Source: Albirhodobacter sp042466415
GTDB taxonomy: Bacteria; Pseudomonadota; Alphaproteobacteria; Rhodobacterales; Rhodobacteraceae
Direction: 5' to 3'
Assembly (NCBI RefSeq): GCF_042466415.1
Contig: NZ_JAXHCH010000002.1
Location: 2,170,001 to 2,234,000 of the forward strand
Length of the DNA stretch: 64,000 nucleotides
Within the stretch, counting starts at the first letter, position 1; the number at the start of each line of letters is the position of its first letter. The translations under genes and the position numbers were made by a program. Of the stretch, positions 17,676-26,440 are shown piece by piece. The notes under the pieces are model-generated. The model had not been told where the DNA came from. It was given only the letters and a program-made list of their open reading frames with translations, and ran no database searches.

Positions 17676-17697
17676 GGCCGCGCCTCGCGGCACGGCC
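17676..17697 (-). terminator. Hairpin downstream of ahcY
   Basis: On the minus strand GGCCGTGCC, a GCGA tetraloop and GGCGCGGCC form a 9-bp stem with one G-U pair, 22 bp after the ahcY stop. A short ATTTG rather than a U-run follows, so termination strength is uncertain. Confidence 0.5.
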
Positions 17698-17719
17698 TTT
17701 GTCCGCATGTAACGCAGAC

Positions 17720-19108
17720 TTAGTAGCGATAATGCTCCGGCTTGAACGGACCGTCAGCCGTCACACCGATATAGGCGGCTTGCTCCGGGCTCAGCTTGCT
17801 CAATTTCACGCCAATGCGATCGAGGTGCAAACGCGCAACTTTCTCATCCAAATGCTTCGGCAAAATATAAACGCCGGGCTGATACTCGTCGCCTTTTGTC
17901 CACAGTTCGATCTGCGCGAGAACTTGGTTGGTGAACGATGCCGACATCACGAAGGACGGATGGCCCGTTGCGTTTCCAAGGTTCAAAAGGCGCCCTTCCG
18001 ACAACAGAATGATCCGTGCGCCAGACGGCATTTCGATCATATCCACTTGGTCTTTAATATTTGTCCATTTGTGGTTTTTGAGCGAAGCAACTTGGATTTC
18101 GTTGTCGAAGTGGCCGATATTGCCGACGATCGCCATATCCTTCATCTCGCGGATATGCTCGATGCGGATCACATCCTTGTTGCCCGTCGTGGTGATGAAG
18201 ATATCCGCAGTGGACACAACATCTTCCAGCAAAACAACTTCAAACCCATCCATCGCCGCCTGCAGAGCACAGATCGGATCAACTTCCGTAACCTTCACGC
18301 GTGCGCCTGCGCCCTGCAAAGATGCCGCCGAACCTTTACCCACGTCGCCGTAGCCGCACACGACGGCCACTTTACCGGCCATCATCACATCGGTCGCACG
18401 ACGGATACCGTCGACCAGCGATTCCTTGCAGCCGTACTTGTTATCGAATTTCGATTTGGTCACGGAGTCGTTCACATTGATCGCTGGGAACGGCAATTGA
18501 CCTTTCTTGTGCAAATCATAAAGGCGGTGCACGCCCGTGGTCGTTTCCTCGGAAACACCCTTGATTGCATCGCGGGTTTTTGTGAACCAACCAGGGGACT
18601 GCGCCATCCGCTTTTTGATCTGTGCGAAGATTGCCTCTTCTTCCTCGGATGTCGGCACAGCGATCAAATCAGTCTCGCCAGCTTCAACACGTGCGCCAAG
18701 CAGTACGTAGAGCGTGGCATCGCCGCCATCATCGAGGATCATGTTCGCACCGTCCGGGAATTGGAACGAGCGATCCAGATAATCCCAATGCTCGACAAGA
18801 GTTTGCCCCTTGATCGCGAACACAGGCGTTCCGCCCGCAGCAATCGCGGCCGCCGCATGATCCTGCGTCGAGAAGATATTGCACGACGCCCAGCGCACAT
18901 CTGCGCCCAGCGCCGTCAGCGTTTCGATCAGGGCCGCCGTCTGGATCGTCATGTGCAACGAGCCGACAATGCGTGCCCCCTTGAGAGGCTTGCTCTCACC
19001 ATATTCCGCGCGCAACGTCATGAGGCCCGGCATCTCTGTTTCAGCAATGTCGAGTTCTTTGCGGCCATAGGCGGCCAATGCGATGTCTTTAACGATGTAG
19101 TCGGCCAT
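17720..19108 (-). CDS. ahcY: Adenosylhomocysteinase
   Basis: Cytoplasmic NAD-dependent enzyme that splits S-adenosylhomocysteine into adenosine and homocysteine in the methyl cycle. 462 aa, the usual bacterial length. Seen motifs: GSLHMTIQTAALIETL with the substrate pocket, NVNDSVTKSKFDNKYGCKES, the Rossmann segment VCGYGDVGKGSAASLQGAGA, and a C-terminal KPEHYRY tail that reaches the neighbouring subunit's NAD site. Its demand fits the many SAM-dependent corrin methyltransferases downstream, though it is a general housekeeping gene. A stable hairpin lies about 60 bp upstream in the leader. Confidence 0.98.
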   Translation of the reverse strand: MADYIVKDIALAAYGRKELDIAETEMPGLMTLRAEYGESKPLKGARIVGSLHMTIQTAALIETLTALGADVRWASCNIFSTQDHAAAAIAAGGTPVFAIKGQTLVEHWDYLDRSFQFPDGANMILDDGGDATLYVLLGARVEAGETDLIAVPTSEEEEAIFAQIKKRMAQSPGWFTKTRDAIKGVSEETTTGVHRLYDLHKKGQLPFPAINVNDSVTKSKFDNKYGCKESLVDGIRRATDVMMAGKVAVVCGYGDVGKGSAASLQGAGARVKVTEVDPICALQAAMDGFEVVLLEDVVSTADIFITTTGNKDVIRIEHIREMKDMAIVGNIGHFDNEIQVASLKNHKWTNIKDQVDMIEMPSGARIILLSEGRLLNLGNATGHPSFVMSASFTNQVLAQIELWTKGDEYQPGVYILPKHLDEKVARLHLDRIGVKLSKLSPEQAAYIGVTADGPFKPEHYRY

Positions 19109-19167
19109 TCTCGGCTCCTGTATTGCGTTGCACGGCTCATATCATCTTCGGGGTTAAGGAACAATCT

Positions 19168-19199
19168 CCGGCCCCCCAAGCAAATGCTAGGAGGGCCGG
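19168..19199 (-). other. GC-rich hairpin in the ahcY upstream region
   Basis: Arms 19168-19180 and 19187-19199 pair over 13 positions with one G-U pair (in the minus-strand RNA) and one mismatch; loop of 6. It lies between the secreted-protein gene and ahcY. No U-run follows on the minus strand, so it may be a leader structure or a weak terminator. Confidence 0.45.
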
Positions 19200-19241
19200 T
19201 GTTTCTTTCCAACTTTATTGGGCGCATCGCGCGCGACAAGA

Positions 19242-19715
19242 TTAACTTTGCGCAAGGAGTTGTTCTTGCTCCAGAAGCGCGACGGGGTTATCCCCCTGCT
19301 CCCAATCGATACCGGAGCTCACAACACATGCGATGCCATCGGCACGGGTATAAATTGCGGTCCACGTGCCCATGATATCGGATGCGTAGAGCGATACAGA
19401 TCGACCGTCCGCGAGCGGCGAGTTTGCCTTTGCTGTTTCCGCAAAATCATGGTCGAGGGTCTCGACAACATTTTGGCGCAGGTCGCAGTAGGGCTCCGTC
19501 GAGGTCTGATCGTTCCCGTAGGTACTGATCGTATCAAAGACGGAGAGATCGCCAAAGCTGTCGCCCGACAAATCATCCATTGGGCGCGAGCTGCTTTGCG
19601 CTTGCGGCGTTTCCGGTGCGAACCCTGAGCGAGGGTCGGTTTTCGAGTTTGCCATCGTTACTGGGACGGCGAGGCCAGCCGTTACGGCGGCGAGGATCAT
19701 CAGTTTCCGGCGCAT
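19242..19715 (-). CDS. Hypothetical secreted protein
   Basis: 157 aa. From the Met at 19715, preceded by AGAAAGG, the protein begins with a signal peptide (MRRKLMILAAVTAGLAVPVTMA). A low-complexity Ser/Pro/Gln stretch follows (about 30-50), then a compact domain with single Cys at YCDLRQNVVETL and at DGIACVVSS, which could form a disulfide in the periplasm. The region TAIYTRADGIACVVSSG resembles short exported alphaproteobacterial orphans, but I do not recognise a named family. An upstream Met (MNQTVERH) is less likely. Confidence 0.65.
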   Translation of the reverse strand: MRRKLMILAAVTAGLAVPVTMANSKTDPRSGFAPETPQAQSSSRPMDDLSGDSFGDLSVFDTISTYGNDQTSTEPYCDLRQNVVETLDHDFAETAKANSPLADGRSVSLYASDIMGTWTAIYTRADGIACVVSSGIDWEQGDNPVALLEQEQLLAQS

Positions 19716-19844
19716 GATGTGCCTTTCTACTGTCTGGTTCATGTTGGATATATAACGAGTGGAAGCCGCTAAAAGTTCCCGATTATATTTACTTGGCCTG
19801 AGCATCGCCCTAATCGTGATCAAATCGAACGGAAGGGATCATCA

Positions 19845-20429
19845 ATGACGACGCGCGCTTGGCAACGGATGCTCTCGGGTCGACGGCTCGATCTTTTGGA
19901 CCCGACTCCGATGGATATTGAGATTGAAGATATCGCGCACGGGCTGGCTTTTGTGGCGCGGTGGAACGGTCAAACGCGCGGCGACTGGCCCTATTCGGTG
20001 GCGGAACATTCTCTGCTCGTCGAGGAAATTTTTACGCGTGCCAATCCGGGCATCAGCGCCAGATGGCGTCTCGCTGCCCTCCTGCACGATGCGCCCGAAT
20101 ACGTGATTGGTGATATGATCAGCCCAGTAAAAGCGGCCGTTGGCCCGCAATATATCGAACTAGATCGAAGGCTGACGGAGGCGATACATCTGCGCTTTGG
20201 GCTGCCGACTGTCCTTCCTGCAGCGATGAAGAAAGCAATCAAAGCCGCCGATACGGTTTCGGCGCGGCTGGAGGCGGAGCAGATCGCGGGCTTTAGCTCT
20301 GCCGAGGCGGATCGCTTGTTCGGTAAACCCGATCCAAACCTGACCCGCGGGCTGAAACTGCTGCTGCGTCCGCCCGCCGAAGTTCGCCACGCCTTCACGG
20401 CCCATCACAACGAGCTTTCGCTCATCTGA
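19845..20429 (+). CDS. HD-domain phosphohydrolase (YfbR-like)
   Basis: 194-aa HD-superfamily hydrolase. Metal ligands are seen in SVAEHSLLVEE (His) and in LLHDAPEYVIGDMISPVK (HD pair), with a later Asp in AIKAADTVSARLEAEQ. Length and pattern fit the YfbR-type 5'-deoxynucleotidase group, but a dNMP substrate is inferred from family only. It is followed 23 bp downstream by the hydroxyacid dehydrogenase gene and may be co-transcribed. Confidence 0.8.
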   Translation: MTTRAWQRMLSGRRLDLLDPTPMDIEIEDIAHGLAFVARWNGQTRGDWPYSVAEHSLLVEEIFTRANPGISARWRLAALLHDAPEYVIGDMISPVKAAVGPQYIELDRRLTEAIHLRFGLPTVLPAAMKKAIKAADTVSARLEAEQIAGFSSAEADRLFGKPDPNLTRGLKLLLRPPAEVRHAFTAHHNELSLI

Positions 20430-20452
20430 TCCGCTCAATCGAGGAGCCCCCT

Positions 20453-21406
20453 TTGACCCGCATCGTCTTTCTGGATCGCGCAACAATCGGCCCAACCATT
20501 AATCTCGCGCGCCCGAATGCGCCGCATGAGTGGGCTGACTACCCTACTACATCTTCGGATCAAGTGGTTGCCCGGTTACAAGGCGCTGAGATTGCGATTA
20601 CCAACAAAGTTCCACTTCGGCGCAAGCACCTCGAACATCTTCCAGATCTAAAATTTATCGCCGTCGCCGCGACGGGATATGATGTGATTGATATCGATGC
20701 CTGCCGCGAACGGGGGATCACTGTCTCGAATGTGCGCGGATATGCAGTCCATTCGGTGCCTGAACACGTGATGGCCCTCATTCTTGCGCTCAAGCGCCAA
20801 CTGCCGGGCTACCGTGAGGATGTCATAAAGGGGGATTGGGCAAGGTCGGGCCAATTCTGTTTCTTTAATCACCCCATTGAGGATCTGGCCGGCAAAACCC
20901 TCGGGATCATCGGCGGTGGCTCCATAGGGCAATCAGTCGCGCGACTGGCGCAAGCCTTTGGCATGCGGGTCATTTTCGCTGCCCGCAAGGGAGAGGCCGC
21001 GACATCAACCCGTATCGGGTTCGACGATTTTCTGGCCGAGAGTGACGTGATCACGCTTCACTGTCCGCTTAACGCGGAGACAATAGGCCTGATAGGTGCT
21101 GAAGAATTTAGCAAGATGGCGCGGCGACCTGTCTTGATCAATACTGCGCGGGGTGGTCTGGTGGATGAGGTTGCCGCAGTTAACGCTTTGAAGAGAAAAA
21201 ATATTTCCGGTATAGGCTTTGATGTGACCACTCCGGAACCGCCCCTGCCGGATAACCCTTTAATGGGGATCGCGGACTTGCCAAATGTGATCCTTACGCC
21301 CCATGTTGCGTGGGCGAGCGATGAAGCGATGACGGCGCTATGGGCGCAAGTCATTGAAGGTATTGATGCCTTTATCGCGGGAACGCCGAAGAGGATATTA
21401 ACGTGA
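20453..21406 (+). CDS. D-2-hydroxyacid dehydrogenase (hydroxypyruvate/glycerate type)
   Basis: 317-aa NAD(P)-dependent oxidoreductase. The nucleotide-binding loop is GIIGGGSIGQ (151-160). The catalytic triad expected for the family is present: Arg233 in NTARGGLVDE, Glu262 in TPEPP and His284 in LTPHVAWAS. It starts at TTG (20453), with GAGGAG 7 nt upstream; there is no better ATG. The glycerate kinase gene overlaps it by 4 nt, which points to reduction of hydroxypyruvate or glyoxylate to D-glycerate or glycolate as its job. Confidence 0.88.
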   Translation: MTRIVFLDRATIGPTINLARPNAPHEWADYPTTSSDQVVARLQGAEIAITNKVPLRRKHLEHLPDLKFIAVAATGYDVIDIDACRERGITVSNVRGYAVHSVPEHVMALILALKRQLPGYREDVIKGDWARSGQFCFFNHPIEDLAGKTLGIIGGGSIGQSVARLAQAFGMRVIFAARKGEAATSTRIGFDDFLAESDVITLHCPLNAETIGLIGAEEFSKMARRPVLINTARGGLVDEVAAVNALKRKNISGIGFDVTTPEPPLPDNPLMGIADLPNVILTPHVAWASDEAMTALWAQVIEGIDAFIAGTPKRILT

Positions 21407-22641
21407 ACAAGCAAATCTTGCGCGGCGCTTTCGCCGCGGCCGTGGACGCCGCAACGCCAGCGCAATGTATTGCTGCCGCATTACCGGAACGACCGAGCGG
21501 CCGCGTGATTGTCATTGGCGCAGGCAAAGCGGCGGCGCAGATGGCCGCGGCCGTTGAGGCGCAATGGGGCGATGCCGTCGAGGGGCTTGTCGTCACGCGT
21601 TACGGGCACGCGGAAGGCGTCTCCTTGCGCAAGATCGGCGTGGTTGAAGCCTCGCATCCCGTTCCCGATCAAGCAGGATTGGATGCCACGCGGCGCATCA
21701 TGGATTTGCTATCAGGTCTCACGCCAAATGATCTGGTGCTATCCTTGATATCGGGCGGTGGGTCGGCGTTGTTATGCCAACCGATCGACGGGATCAGCCT
21801 TGATGACAAACAAGAGCTGACGCGGGCACTGCTGGCTTGCGGCGCAACGATTGGCGAGATGAACGTTATCCGCCAGCGGCTTAGTCAGGTTAAAGGTGGC
21901 CGCCTCGCAGCCCTCGCAGCGCCTGCGAAAATCGTGACGCTGTTCATTTCCGACGTGCCTGGCGATGATGCCGAAACCGTGGCATCTGGGCCCACGGTGC
22001 GAATACCACCCCATTTGGAAAGCGCGGAGACAATCCTCGCGCGCTACAACATCATCCCGAATACGAGGGTCGCAGCCGCACTCGCCTCCCAAGCGTCGCG
22101 CTTGCCGGAAACAGGCGATCTTCAGGCGCATATGGTTGCATCGCCGCGGCAATCCCTTGAAGCCGCCGCGCGATATCTGGAATCACAAGGCTATACGACA
22201 CTCATCCTATCGGACCGCATTGAAGGCGAGGCGAGAGAGGTTGGCAAAGCACTGACCGCAATCGCGATGAGTGCGGATTTCCTCGGCAAAGCGCCCCTCG
22301 CTTTGATTTCGGGCGGTGAGACATCTGTCACTTTACGCGGAAATGGGCGCGGCGGGCGCAACGCCGAATTCGCTCTTGGCGTGGCGATCGCTTTGCGTGG
22401 TGCGCGGAACATCTCTTGCCTCGCCGCAGACACTGACGGCATCGACGGATCGGAAGATAATGCGGGCGCCTATGTCGATGGCGAGAGCTTCAACGCAATG
22501 AAAGCCGCGGGCGTTGACCCGTTTGCCGCGCTCACGATGAATGACGCATGGGGCGCGTTCAATGCCATCGACTCGCTTTTTGTGACGGGGCCCACCGGCA
22601 CGAATGTGAATGATCTCAGGATTTTTCTGATCGACGCATAA
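21403..22641 (+). CDS. Glycerate kinase (MOFRL family, glycerate 2-kinase type)
   Basis: 412-aa kinase of the GckA/TtuD family, which phosphorylates D-glycerate to 2-phosphoglycerate and feeds lower glycolysis. Motifs: RVIVIGAGKAAAQMA near residue 30, LSLISGGGSALLCQP (about 110-125), and the C-terminal MOFRL region ISGGETSVTLRGNGRGGRNAEFALG followed by AADTDGIDGSEDNAGAYVDG. It starts at GTG inside the preceding gene (4-nt overlap), so expression is coupled. Its last 26 bp overlap the end of cobF on the other strand. Confidence 0.92.
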   Translation: MNKQILRGAFAAAVDAATPAQCIAAALPERPSGRVIVIGAGKAAAQMAAAVEAQWGDAVEGLVVTRYGHAEGVSLRKIGVVEASHPVPDQAGLDATRRIMDLLSGLTPNDLVLSLISGGGSALLCQPIDGISLDDKQELTRALLACGATIGEMNVIRQRLSQVKGGRLAALAAPAKIVTLFISDVPGDDAETVASGPTVRIPPHLESAETILARYNIIPNTRVAAALASQASRLPETGDLQAHMVASPRQSLEAAARYLESQGYTTLILSDRIEGEAREVGKALTAIAMSADFLGKAPLALISGGETSVTLRGNGRGGRNAEFALGVAIALRGARNISCLAADTDGIDGSEDNAGAYVDGESFNAMKAAGVDPFAALTMNDAWGAFNAIDSLFVTGPTGTNVNDLRIFLIDA

Positions 22642-23347
22642 GATAGATATCCATCACCCATCCATGCGCCGCCCGCGCCCGCGCGCGCGTCTCGATGATC
22701 TCGGGGCCAATATCGCCCAACGCCCCCGACAATATCACCTGCTGCGGCATCCCCGCAAAGGCGGCCCACCAGATCTCGATCTCGTCCGGCGGCAAATGTT
22801 GGAATGAGCATTCGCCGTCCAGCATCACGACGACACTGCGCGCGGATGGCGGCCACCCCGCATCGCGCAACTGCCGGCCTGTTGTGATCACGACGGGCTC
22901 GTTAATATCGTTCAGTGGAATCGCATGCGCCGCGGTGAGCGCCTGAATAGACGTAATTCCGGGAATGACGGTCATCAGCGGCGCAGGTGACAACCGAGCG
23001 GCAATGCGCAATGTGCTGTCATAGAGCGATGGATCCCCCCAAACGAGCAAGGCGACCCGCCCAGCGCCGTCGATCGCCGTCATCCAGACCTGCGCAATCG
23101 CATCGTGCCAATCGTTCACCCGCTTTGCGTAATCGGGCTCCGCAAGATCACGGACAGGTAGATCGAACTCGCGGATCGCGACATCCGGCGCTACTTCCGC
23201 GCAAATATCGAGCCGCAATTCGGAAAGATCATCCTTACCTGCTTTACGCGGCACGATGATGAGATCTGCCGCTTTCAAGGCACGAATGGCCTGAAGCGTG
23301 AGATGCTCGGGGTTACCCGTGCCGATCCCAACCAAAAAGAGTTCCAT
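22616..23347 (-). CDS. cobF: Precorrin-6A synthase (deacetylating)
   Basis: 243-aa tetrapyrrole methylase of the aerobic B12 route. It methylates C-1 of precorrin-5 and releases acetate. SAM-binding blocks of the fold are visible: ELFLVGIGTGNPEHLTLQAI at the start, ALLVWGDPSLYD near 100, and VIPGITSIQALTAAHAIPLN. The start at 23347 has CGGAGG 4 nt upstream. It lies 63 bp after the cobalt-permease gene, the interval containing a short hairpin, so it is probably under the same riboswitch. Confidence 0.95.
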   Translation of the reverse strand: MELFLVGIGTGNPEHLTLQAIRALKAADLIIVPRKAGKDDLSELRLDICAEVAPDVAIREFDLPVRDLAEPDYAKRVNDWHDAIAQVWMTAIDGAGRVALLVWGDPSLYDSTLRIAARLSPAPLMTVIPGITSIQALTAAHAIPLNDINEPVVITTGRQLRDAGWPPSARSVVVMLDGECSFQHLPPDEIEIWWAAFAGMPQQVILSGALGDIGPEIIETRARARAAHGWVMDIYLMRRSEKS

Positions 23348-23366
23348 CCTGCCTCCGAATGCAAAC

Positions 23367-23390
23367 GGCCCCCTGCACATGCAGAGGGCC
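23367..23390 (-). other. Intercistronic hairpin between the cobalt permease gene and cobF
   Basis: GGCCCCCTGC (23367-23376) and GCAGAGGGCC (23381-23390) pair over 10 bp with one imperfect pair around a 4-nt loop. There is no U-run; it may tune relative expression or mRNA stability. Confidence 0.4.
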
Positions 23391-23410
23391 GGTAAGCGCT
23401 TATGCGTTAA

Positions 23411-24082
23411 TCAAGCCGCCGTGTGAAGGCGCTCGGACACGAGGCCAGAGCCGTGCAAACCCTTTGCCGATTTTGCGATTCCGAGAACCGCGAGATCGAC
23501 GAGGGGCTCCAACAGAACAACCGTCATATAGGCCGCGCCGAAAGTCATGATTTCGGACATTGCCGCGAAGCCCTGCCCCCAAATCACCCAGAATGCGACC
23601 CAAGCTACAACCCCGCCCTGATAGGCAACCGAGAGCTTCAGCGCTTGCGCGTAGCTGAGATCCACATAGGCGGTATCTTTCGCGATTGCGCGCTGAGCGA
23701 CCGCTTGCAGCGCGAACAGCGGAACCAGAAGTGTCGTCAAGTTCATGAAGAACTGTGGCAGATCAGTCGGGGCGAAGAAAAGCCCTTGCAGCAAAAGCCC
23801 CATCGCAAGACCAAGCGCCGAAGGCCCGATCCCGAGCATCAAGAACAAGGTAGATCCCAGAATCAAATGAACCTCCGAGACGCCCGCCGCGAAATGCGGA
23901 AGAATTTCGAAGAAGACGAATGTGCCAATCGTTGCGATCAAAGACCGCGCCGCGAAGGACAAAATGCCGCGAGATGACACGGTCTTCAGCGCTTCACGGC
24001 CAGCGTAAACGGCGGCCCCTGCGGCGGTCGCATAGGAAAGTGCGAGTTTGGCGCCATTTACGACGCCCGGTTCGATATGCAT
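23411..24082 (-). CDS. CbiM-like cobalt ECF transporter permease
   Basis: 223-aa inner-membrane protein with about six hydrophobic segments. The N-terminus MHIEPG matches the CbiM/NikM class, in which the free N-terminal amine and His2 bind the metal; the later SEVHLILGSTLFLMLGIGPSALGL is the second conserved block. The start at 24082 has CAGGAG just upstream and gives the required Met-His N-terminus. A cobalamin riboswitch precedes it, which supports cobalt uptake. No CbiN, CbiQ or CbiO gene is nearby, so it may act alone or with a distant energising module. Confidence 0.75.
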   Translation of the reverse strand: MHIEPGVVNGAKLALSYATAAGAAVYAGREALKTVSSRGILSFAARSLIATIGTFVFFEILPHFAAGVSEVHLILGSTLFLMLGIGPSALGLAMGLLLQGLFFAPTDLPQFFMNLTTLLVPLFALQAVAQRAIAKDTAYVDLSYAQALKLSVAYQGGVVAWVAFWVIWGQGFAAMSEIMTFGAAYMTVVLLEPLVDLAVLGIAKSAKGLHGSGLVSERLHTAA

Positions 24083-24142
24083 ATCTTCACTCCTGGCCGT
24101 CATCCCCGACGGCGGATTGGTTGCGGGCAAACGCCCCTTGAT

Positions 24143-24310
24143 ATGACGGCAGGTCTCCTGACTCGCAGATTAACGCCTCCCCTTCCTTCCCAGCTTTCGC
24201 CAGTGGCTTATCGGGGCGACTCTCAGCTCACAGTTGCGGGGGCAGTCGCGGATTTGGCGCCTGATGGCTACACCTCACCGCGTTCCCTTTTCATCCACCA
24301 GCGCTCGCAC
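24143..24310 (-). ncRNA. Cobalamin riboswitch 1
   Basis: Read on the minus strand, the conserved core occurs in order: GGGAACGCGGTG, then CTGCCCCCGCAACTGT, CCACTGGCG, GGGAAGG, and the B12 box GTCAGGAGACCTGCC (complement of about 24148-24162). It lies 60 bp upstream of the CbiM-like cobalt permease and about 80 bp downstream of cobA. When adenosylcobalamin is bound, such elements usually block expression, so cobalt uptake and cobF should be shut down. It would also stop read-through from the cobA operon. Confidence 0.95.
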
Positions 24311-24389
24311 GCTTTGCAGAACCGTCACATCACATGTCTCACGCCCAACCAAACCGGTCAAGCGTCACGCACGACATTGGCGTGGTCGT

Positions 24390-25112
24390 TCACGTCATCA
24401 GGGGGCCATAGATGATTAGAGAGGGCGCGCGCTCCGGCGCGGGCGTCTCCGAGAGATACTTAGCCAAGCTCGCGACGGTAAAATGGCGGATCGATTCGGC
24501 ATCGGTGGAGACCCCTTCCGCGATCAGGGCGGGCGTCTCGGGCGCGAGACCATGCGCCATCAATTTCGTGGCCAAATCAGGGAACGTCCGACGCGCCATA
24601 TACACCACAGTCGTCGCACCCCCATCCGTCAGAGCTGCCCAATTGAGCGACTCCGGTAACGCGCCTGTCAAATCGTGGCCGGTGACATATTGTACACGCC
24701 GCGAGGTTGACCGACGCGTCAAAGGAATACCCGCAGCGGCCGTCGTCGCGGTAGCGGCCGTCACGCCCGGGATGATCTCGAACGCAATTCCCGCTTCACG
24801 CAGCGCAATAATTTCTTCTTCCAACCGTCCGTAAATTCCACAATCGCCGGACTTCAAGCGAACGACCTTGGCCGCTTTTTTCGCATGTTCAACGAGTAGC
24901 TCACTCACGTATTCTTGCTTGGGCGACGGCCGACCTGCGCGTTTTCCCACCGCAATCAACTCTGCCCCCTCGCGCACCAAAGCCAAAATCGGGCCGGACG
25001 ACAAATCATCGTAAAGCACGACATCCGCCGCCTGAAGCCGATTGAGAGCCTTCACCGTAAGCAATTCAGGATCGCCGGGGCCGGAGGAAACGAAAGAAAC
25101 AAAGCCAGCCAT
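24390..25112 (-). CDS. cobA: Uroporphyrinogen-III C-methyltransferase
   Basis: 240-aa SAM-dependent enzyme that methylates C-2 and C-7 of uroporphyrinogen III to give precorrin-2, the entry to corrin synthesis. Motifs: VSSGPGDPELLTVKALNRL (SUMT signature 1), VVRLKSGDCGIYGRLEEE and IPGVTAATATTAAAGIPLT. The Cys/Gly variant in LKSGDCGIYGR (commonly GDPFIFGR) marks a diverged but recognisable CobA. It is the stand-alone form without the CysG dehydrogenase domain. The start at 25112 shares one base with the cobB stop (TGATG) and has GGAGG upstream. Confidence 0.92.
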   Translation of the reverse strand: MAGFVSFVSSGPGDPELLTVKALNRLQAADVVLYDDLSSGPILALVREGAELIAVGKRAGRPSPKQEYVSELLVEHAKKAAKVVRLKSGDCGIYGRLEEEIIALREAGIAFEIIPGVTAATATTAAAGIPLTRRSTSRRVQYVTGHDLTGALPESLNWAALTDGGATTVVYMARRTFPDLATKLMAHGLAPETPALIAEGVSTDAESIRHFTVASLAKYLSETPAPERAPSLIIYGPLMT

Positions 25113-26437
25113 CAGGCCTCCGCGACAAAGTGGAAGAAGCTCCCCGTGACGCGGCCCCCGCCTTCGAAGCTGCGCCATGAACCGGTTTCCGGAACGGCAT
25201 TGCCCGAGGCATCGCGGACCGACGCGAGAGGCGCATCGGGTTGATCGATAATCGTAGAATAATGGAACTCGTGCCCGCGCGCGAGACTTCCCGCCCCTAA
25301 AGACGGAATCGGCGCGTTTAACGTGGCAATCCGGTATCCAAGGTGCATTTTGCGCTTTTCATAGGATGTCACCAAACCGAGCAAACCAACCATCTCGTGG
25401 CGCGCACCATCTTTATCGATCAGCCCCGCCCCTAACGCCATATACCCACCGCATTCCCCGTGCACAGGTCGCGTCTGCGCGAACTCGCGCAGCCCGCTGC
25501 GGAAAGCCCCTGCCGCAGCAATCTCACCCGCGTGAAGCTCAGGATAGCCGCCAGGCAGCCAACAGACATCGGCCGCTTGATCCGGCGCCTCGTTTTTCAA
25601 CGGCGCAAAGGGCAAAATCTCCGCCCCAGCCGCGCGCCAGCCGTGTAAAAGATGTGGATAGACGAACGAGAACGCGACATCTTGCGCAAGCGCAATCCTC
25701 TGTCCGGGCGGCGTGATGCGCGCGGTTGCATCAGTGTCATCCGCCATTTGACAGGGCAAGGCTACCGCTCGGATCGCATCAACATCCAGATGCTTCATGA
25801 CAAACGCACCCGCTTCATCGAGGATAGCGCTGATCGATGCCGTTTCTTGGGCTTGCACCAAACCCAAATGGCGTTCAGGCAAGCGCACGTCATTGTTGCG
25901 CGGCAAGCATCCCAGACACGCCAACCCAGCCTGCGCCAACCCTTCACGGACCATCATCTCATGTCTTGGGGAGGCAACACGGTTCGCCACTACGCCCGCG
26001 ATCACAACGTCGGGCCGCATCTTGGCGAACCCAAGTGCAACCGCGCCAGCAGATTGCGCTTGGCCACTCACATCAAGAACCAAAACGACAGGCCAACCCG
26101 TCAGCGCCGCGAGATCGGCAGTCGCCCCCTGCCCGCTCGCGCCGCGCGTGGCAACACCGTCAAAGAGGCCCATCGAACCCTCCGCGATCACCAGATCCGC
26201 GCCCTTTGCACTTGCGATCAGGCCGGAGATTTGGGCCTCGGGCATCGCCCAGCAATCAAGATTAAAACTGGGGAGACCCGATGCAACCTCATGAAACGCA
26301 GGATCGATATAATCTGGCCCGTTCTTAAACCCCTGAACCTTGACCCCCTGCTTTTTCAGAGCGGCGATCAGGCCAAGAGTAAGCGTCGTCTTTCCGGTGC
26401 CCGAAGCAGGGGCAGAAATGATCAAACCACGTGTCAT
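25112..26437 (-). CDS. cobB: Hydrogenobyrinic acid a,c-diamide synthase
   Basis: 441-aa ATP- and glutamine-dependent amidotransferase that amidates the a and c side chains of hydrogenobyrinic acid before cobalt insertion. The N-terminal dethiobiotin-synthetase-like domain starts with the P-loop ISAPASGTGKTTLTLG (7-22). The C-terminal class-I glutaminase domain has the nucleophile Cys in VHGECGGYMALG (about residue 330) and the late His/Glu region GHEFHYS. 3-bp gap from cobM upstream and coupled to cobA downstream. Confidence 0.96.
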   Translation of the reverse strand: MTRGLIISAPASGTGKTTLTLGLIAALKKQGVKVQGFKNGPDYIDPAFHEVASGLPSFNLDCWAMPEAQISGLIASAKGADLVIAEGSMGLFDGVATRGASGQGATADLAALTGWPVVLVLDVSGQAQSAGAVALGFAKMRPDVVIAGVVANRVASPRHEMMVREGLAQAGLACLGCLPRNNDVRLPERHLGLVQAQETASISAILDEAGAFVMKHLDVDAIRAVALPCQMADDTDATARITPPGQRIALAQDVAFSFVYPHLLHGWRAAGAEILPFAPLKNEAPDQAADVCWLPGGYPELHAGEIAAAGAFRSGLREFAQTRPVHGECGGYMALGAGLIDKDGARHEMVGLLGLVTSYEKRKMHLGYRIATLNAPIPSLGAGSLARGHEFHYSTIIDQPDAPLASVRDASGNAVPETGSWRSFEGGGRVTGSFFHFVAEA

Positions 26438-26440
26438 AAG

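Noticed and set aside
19109..19241. SAH riboswitch upstream of ahcY
   Set aside because: The conserved SAH aptamer core was not found; only a simple hairpin is present.
17699..19375. 558-codon plus-strand open frame opposite ahcY
   Set aside because: It is the shadow of ahcY, with Arg/His-rich composition and no recognisable domain; ahcY is unambiguous.
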